Both the position numbers and the translations under genes were made by a program. Positions 59,481 through 64,000 of a stretch of 64,000 nt of DNA are shown piece by piece. The notes under the pieces are model-generated. The model ran no database searches, was not told the origin of the DNA, and was given only the letters and a program-made list of their open reading frames with translations. This DNA is from Druceiella hillmani (Eukaryota; Arthropoda; Insecta; Lepidoptera; Hepialidae). Numbering within the stretch: the stretch's first letter is position 1; each line of letters starts with the position of its first letter. The stretch is from positions 62,001 through 126,000 of the forward strand of contig JAYKKI010000091.1 in the NCBI GenBank assembly GCA_039881145.1, in the 5' to 3' direction.

Positions 59481-60364
59481 ATGTATTTATTGTCATTACT
59501 AATATGGAAATTTCGAGTGCAAGAAATATTTAACAGTAACTTTATCAAGTAATAAACAGGACACACACATAATGGGGGGGTGTAATTTTGCCTCTTTGTC
59601 GGTAGACCTCTGAAGATATAATACCTGAAACTATGAAACAAATTTAGTGTGGACCATTGTAACCACATTTAAATGATACCCTGCACTGTTTATGGAATTT
59701 TTAAATTGTTTTTGAGTACTTTATTTTAACAAATGCCTGATATAATATATTTTATTTAAGTTTCTACTCAAGTGGTTTTTGGAAAAAAATTATATATAAA
59801 TTAATACGTGAAGACAAACTTTTGTACCTTTTTTTAAGCATGTTGCTCGCACGGAGAAGTGTGAGATTTGTCATAGTTAAATTTTTTATGGAGGAGTGCG
59901 GAAAGGTAAAATTAATATATAATATGTATTATAAATACATGAAATTTTGTATTACAAACATATTAGAAGATTCATTGTTTATATTCATACTGTCAATGTC
60001 AAACTCATAATAGTCTGCGGTCAAACAGTCGCACAGAGTAGAGATTGTTGCCAAAGAATTTTAAAATGTCAGACTGACTGAACGAGTTTTGACCTGTGAA
60101 CTTTGTGTGATTTCAAATGTTACCTTTTTTTGTGTAATAAGTATCTATTACTAACATTAAATTTAAAATTTTATAAATATTGTAGGGAATTTAGGCAAAC
60201 AACATACGCTACTGACTAGTTGGAAACTAATGATAAATGAGTCTTATGGTCATAAAAATATTTTCGAAGTTTGCTGTAATTTTCTCCACTTTATGTTCGT
60301 CGATATTCCATTTGTGCTTAACCAATTTCTGTATACTATAGACGAAAATATTTCAATTCATAAC
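59481..60364. other. no gene recognised
   Basis: Short frames only. The sequence just before the reverse transcriptase relic (60300-60364) may be its 3' flank. Confidence 0.35.
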
Positions 60365-60730
60365 AAAATTTCGTGACGTGTTATTACATCTGTTTTTTCT
60401 ATGTTCTCGATGCTATCAGAATAAGTGGCATATAGTGGATTCCAGACAAAAACAGCGTATTCAAGTTGTGATCTTACAAGAGCATTGTACAAGGTTCAGT
60501 ATGTTTCAGCATTTTTAAATACTTTGGCCGTTCTTAATATGAAGCCAAGCATTTTATAGGCCTTAGATATAATTTGCTCAACATGCAAACTAAAGTGCAG
60601 TTTACCATCAAAAACGACACCAAGGTCGCGCATGTGGAACTGGTATAATGATTTGTACATTTTGTATAATTTTTGAATGTTCAACTCATTAGAAAGATAC
60701 TTGCCAATCAAAATGTTATTACGATAATAA
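60365..60730 (-). pseudogene. non-LTR retrotransposon reverse transcriptase fragment (Jockey/CR1-like)
   Basis: The minus frame from 60711 gives MRDLGVVFDGKLHFSLHVEQ, then IISKAYKMLGFILRTAKVF, the conserved segment just after the reverse transcriptase palm in Jockey/CR1-type ORF2 (VKDLGVxFDxxLxFxxH..., KAxxxLGFI). After a stop it continues TLYNALVRSQLEYAVFVWNP and SDSIENIEK, matching the following LYxxLVRSxLEYAxxVWxP block. The catalytic YADD block and endonuclease are absent, so this is a 5'-truncated, stop-containing relic. Confidence 0.88.
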
Positions 60731-61309
60731 TGAGCTTTTTTATTCCTTCATTCAAACACTTCTTTTTCAATTTTTGGATGAAGGAATATACAGATTAGTT
60801 TTTATTAGTTCATAAGTGACTTTTATGATCTCCGCCCCGATTTTCAAATAAAAATTCCCATTTGAAGAGATTTTGATATTAAGTCTGAAATTCTTACTTT
60901 TTTATTCTGTGTGTTCTTAAAAAATCTTTTCTGACAAACTAGAAGGTTTTTCCCAACAGCTGTAATATGATATGTTGTGCAAAACTATTTCGCAATGTTT
61001 TGTCATTATCTTAGTCCCTTTATTTTTATTCGAAACAGTACAACATTTCAACGAAACACAGTACGAGATTCGATTCGAAACATCTTATTTTCTTTTTGAA
61101 CAATGTTTATAAAAGGCTGAATGAAATTTTCGAATTAATTTGCCAGTACAATGGTATCTTGAAAATTTAATTTTTTTTTAATTTTTATGATTACGATCAA
61201 TAGGGAGTGGTAAAGCTTTTGTAAAATACATCGAAAAGAAATTAATAGATTAACTGAATTTTAACTGAAAAAAAATAATATAAAATAATATTTACATTGA
61301 GAAAGAAAT
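60731..61309. other. no gene recognised
   Basis: A 12-13-bp inverted pair (TATTCCTTCATTC / GGATGAAGGAATA) lies near 60740-60791. Confidence 0.35.
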
Positions 61310-61420
61310 CCTTCAGGGGAAAACACAACCAGTTTATACTGTTGCGACTTAAATTGACAGACAGACGAACAAAAAGTGATCAGAATATAACGAGGATTGA
61401 CGTGCGTTATTCAAAAATGT
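61310..61420 (-). repeat. possible GGGTTCCG repeat family fragment
   Basis: TGACAGACAGACGAACAAAAA and GTGATCAGAATATAACGAGG resemble the CTGTCTGTC-CACTTTGT-GGTTCC head of the family in minus orientation. Weakly supported. Confidence 0.3.
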
Positions 61421-64000
61421 TATTTAATATTCGTTTTAAAATACTATGAAACGATTACATTTTTTAGGGTTGCTTTCCAATTCTTTAATTGTACAGTTCG
61501 TTTTCTTGCTTCCTTTTTACGCACGCTGGTAGAAAGCTTATCCATTTTGCGATAGTAGTCAAAATCTCTTCAATAATTTTTTAAATTGCAATAAAATACA
61601 CAAAATATTCGTATCGTTATTGTTTTTTTTGGAAAACTTAAAATATTAACAACATAAGGTAACGTTACTAACGTATGAGATGTCATTGAGAATGTATTAT
61701 TTTTGTTTCCGACACATTGTGACTTTACCAGTTTTGATTCTCAATGGCGCTTTGAAAAAATTATATAATGGATGAATCAAAATTTGTTACTAACTTTTGG
61801 ATATAAAAACAGTTTGGTGATCGCAATCTCAATAAATGAAAATCTCAATAAAAATTGTTATTTAACCATATTTATTTGTAAATATCCGTTTAAGTTGTTT
61901 AATATTTTAAGTATTCCAAAAAAAACAATCACGACACGAATATTAATAGAACCAAATAAATTTAAGAAAAATGAAATGATTGCCATATCGCCAAATTATA
62001 TGACTCTGAATGTAAATAACAGTATGGAACAGGAATGAAAAATAACAGTACGGATCACCGTGATTCTGATGTCTGAACATGTACATGCCTATGATACTCT
62101 ATCCTCATCTTTAACTGGTTTTTTATTCCTTTTATTGCATCTGCTTAAAGCAGTATTTTATTATATTTTTATTATTTTTTATTTAACCTTAAGTGAACAC
62201 ATATAAATTGTCCGTTTTAGTCAACAAAACTAATATTTTTTAAATAAAAAAAACATATCAAACATATGTAAAATTAATAAATAGGATTAAATTATGAATT
62301 TAAAAAATAACCAAAAATTTAAATTTTTATTCATGTTAATTGCAAATATTAAATCAAAATTTATGACAACTTTATTTATTGCATAGCTTATATGAATACC
62401 TTATTTTTCAATAGAAAACTGAATTTGTTATCCTTATAGCATTGATTACATAGGACTTTCTGTGGCGAACTGCTTATTTGACTCCGAATATTGGAAAATA
62501 TAAGTATTACTTCCCAGAAATAAATGAATGTATTGGTCATTCGGGGTTTTTCATATTTATAATTTTCTAGACATTTACTTTAATAATAAAATGTTTACAC
62601 GTGATTATGTTTCAGAGACTCTATGTAACATCAACAATAATGATACCACACTCTTAAATAACAGTGGTAAATGAACAAAATATGATATTTTGATTGGTCT
62701 TGAAATTAAGACAGTAATTTCTTATTTCTTACACTGAAATGTAATATTTATTATTTTGACCCTTTGTGCCATTGCTGGAACCATTCTTCATGTAATAATT
62801 TTGGCTAGTTTAATTTGATTAGAAAGCACAATATTTTTAGTTTTGGGAAAAATATAAATTAGGTAATTGTTCGACATAAGTACTGTTTAAGATAATAGGT
62901 TAATATTTAAAATTTTGCGAAATACAAATGATCTAATTATTCGATATAGGTAATGTTTAAGTTAATACGTTATAATTTATAGCTTAGGAAATATAAATGG
63001 GATAATTGTTTGATTTAGGTGTAGGTTTAAAATTATTGGTAGTTCCAATAAATATAAAAACCAAGATCACAATTTTGGTTGCCATATTGATGCATAACAC
63101 AACAAAAAACATAACGTTAATTGTTATTTTGGGAGACGATAAATTCATACTAATACAATAATTTTCAATCCAGAGAGAAATTCTTTATATTCGTATGACC
63201 CTTTTCCATGTTAATAACATATAGGATAAGTGTATAATAAGCAATAAATACCCAGTAAAACCCGAGAAGAGGAAGATAAGGCTGTCCACAGGGTGAACGG
63301 GAATAGTCGCACAGGGACAATAGCGTTGCGTAAATGGAAGTATAAATAAAATAAACATTAACAGATTATGTTGAGTTTATGGAAAAGCAATTTCGTAGGC
63401 TCGTTCAGCTTAACGTCGCGAAAACTCTGATTATATTAATAGTTTCATTTTCATGTACAGCTACCAGTTAAATGCGACATTTATTGGCAAATAACTGTTG
63501 TCATAGTAAGTATGTCGTTAAATATGAATTAAATAGCTCATTAAATATTACTTTAATTATACTTAACATATGAAATAAATAAATTGCTGACAATGACATT
63601 ATTATCAGAATGATGAGATGAGATGAGAATTTTATGAGTCGTTGTGATAATTTCTTTGATGATCAAACGGTTGATCTTGAAATTGGTAGAACGGGTCCAT
63701 AGGATTGTTTATATTTGGAGGGCTAGGTATTTAGTGTAAAATTAAGTTACTTAATGTGATCCAACTGATTTTTTAAAATTTCTGAAAGTAATAATTTATA
63801 TATTGGTTTTAAAAAATTACTCTTGTTATCCACCTTGTTTAAAGACGCTATTTTTTTACTTCAAAATTTTGGAAGTTCATATTGTCAAGTTTTATTAATT
63901 AAAATTTCTCTAGAACTTACTACTATGAATTGGTATTTTGTGTCATCGGTATAATCATTATTTTAAAATATTAAAGACGATGATTTACTTTTGCCTATAA
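61421..64000. other. gene-poor AT-rich stretch
   Basis: Contains an 88-codon plus frame at 61772-62038 (Lys/Asn/Ile-rich, no motif) and the diverged tandem repeat at 62845-63045. Nothing else is supported to the end of the window. Confidence 0.4.
62845..63045. repeat. diverged tandem repeat, about 70-bp period, three units
   Basis: Units begin at 62845, 62917 and 62987. Each shows G(G/C)(G/A)AAAT.AAAT, then TAATT.TTCGA.ATAGG or similar, then TGTTTAA. They are old, with many substitutions. Confidence 0.7.

Noticed and set aside
59339..59668. 109-codon minus frame
   Set aside because: Overlaps a weak dispersed repeat shared with 53100-53345. The frame is not conserved in that copy.

Overview
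The window is AT-rich, intron- and repeat-dominated eukaryotic DNA, most likely from an insect and probably a lepidopteran. Spliced exons with GT/AG junctions, decayed mariner, hAT, integrase and Jockey/CR1-type reverse transcriptase fragments, and very long (TA)n arrays argue against a bacterium. The moth/butterfly assignment rests on several dispersed repeats that I recognise from memory as common in Lepidoptera: ends reading GGGTTCCGTACCTC, CCGACTTCAAAAAAGG and GCTAGCTTTTGCCCG, plus blocks such as TTGACCTAGAATCTTGAAATTT. No prokaryotic operon, CRISPR array or rRNA is visible.

Layout. 0-17 kb: a decayed mariner transposase, a perfect 41-bp-arm hairpin, several microsatellites, other hairpins, a 1-kb TIR element with an internal tandem block (copy A) and a 0.2-kb MITE. 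18-21 kb: an unusual inverted-repeat cluster, namely a 500-bp uninterrupted perfect palindrome built from 92-bp arms around (TA)158, a 1.3-kb element with about 111-bp TIRs lodged in a TA array, and a direct copy of the palindrome flank. This is followed by an integrase relic. 28.4-30.2 kb: the best host gene, a minus-strand THAP zinc-finger gene with two well-supported coding exons, a probable third, and a GC-richer TATA-less promoter-like region. 30.2-35.5 kb: two different broken hAT transposase genes, one on each strand. 36-44 kb: a candidate spliced exon and several lepidopteran-type repeats, including a rearranged copy B. 44-64 kb: mostly gene-poor AT-rich DNA with long TA arrays, copy C, an unrecognised decayed coding stretch at 46.1-46.4 kb and a reverse transcriptase relic at 60.4-60.7 kb.

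Nothing in the window forms a multi-gene pathway. The THAP gene is the only feature I would treat as a functioning protein gene. The rest is transposon relics, simple repeats and apparently empty intergenic DNA. Most long open frames are either (TA)n read as Ile-Tyr or Tyr-Ile repeats, or chance frames in AT-rich DNA.
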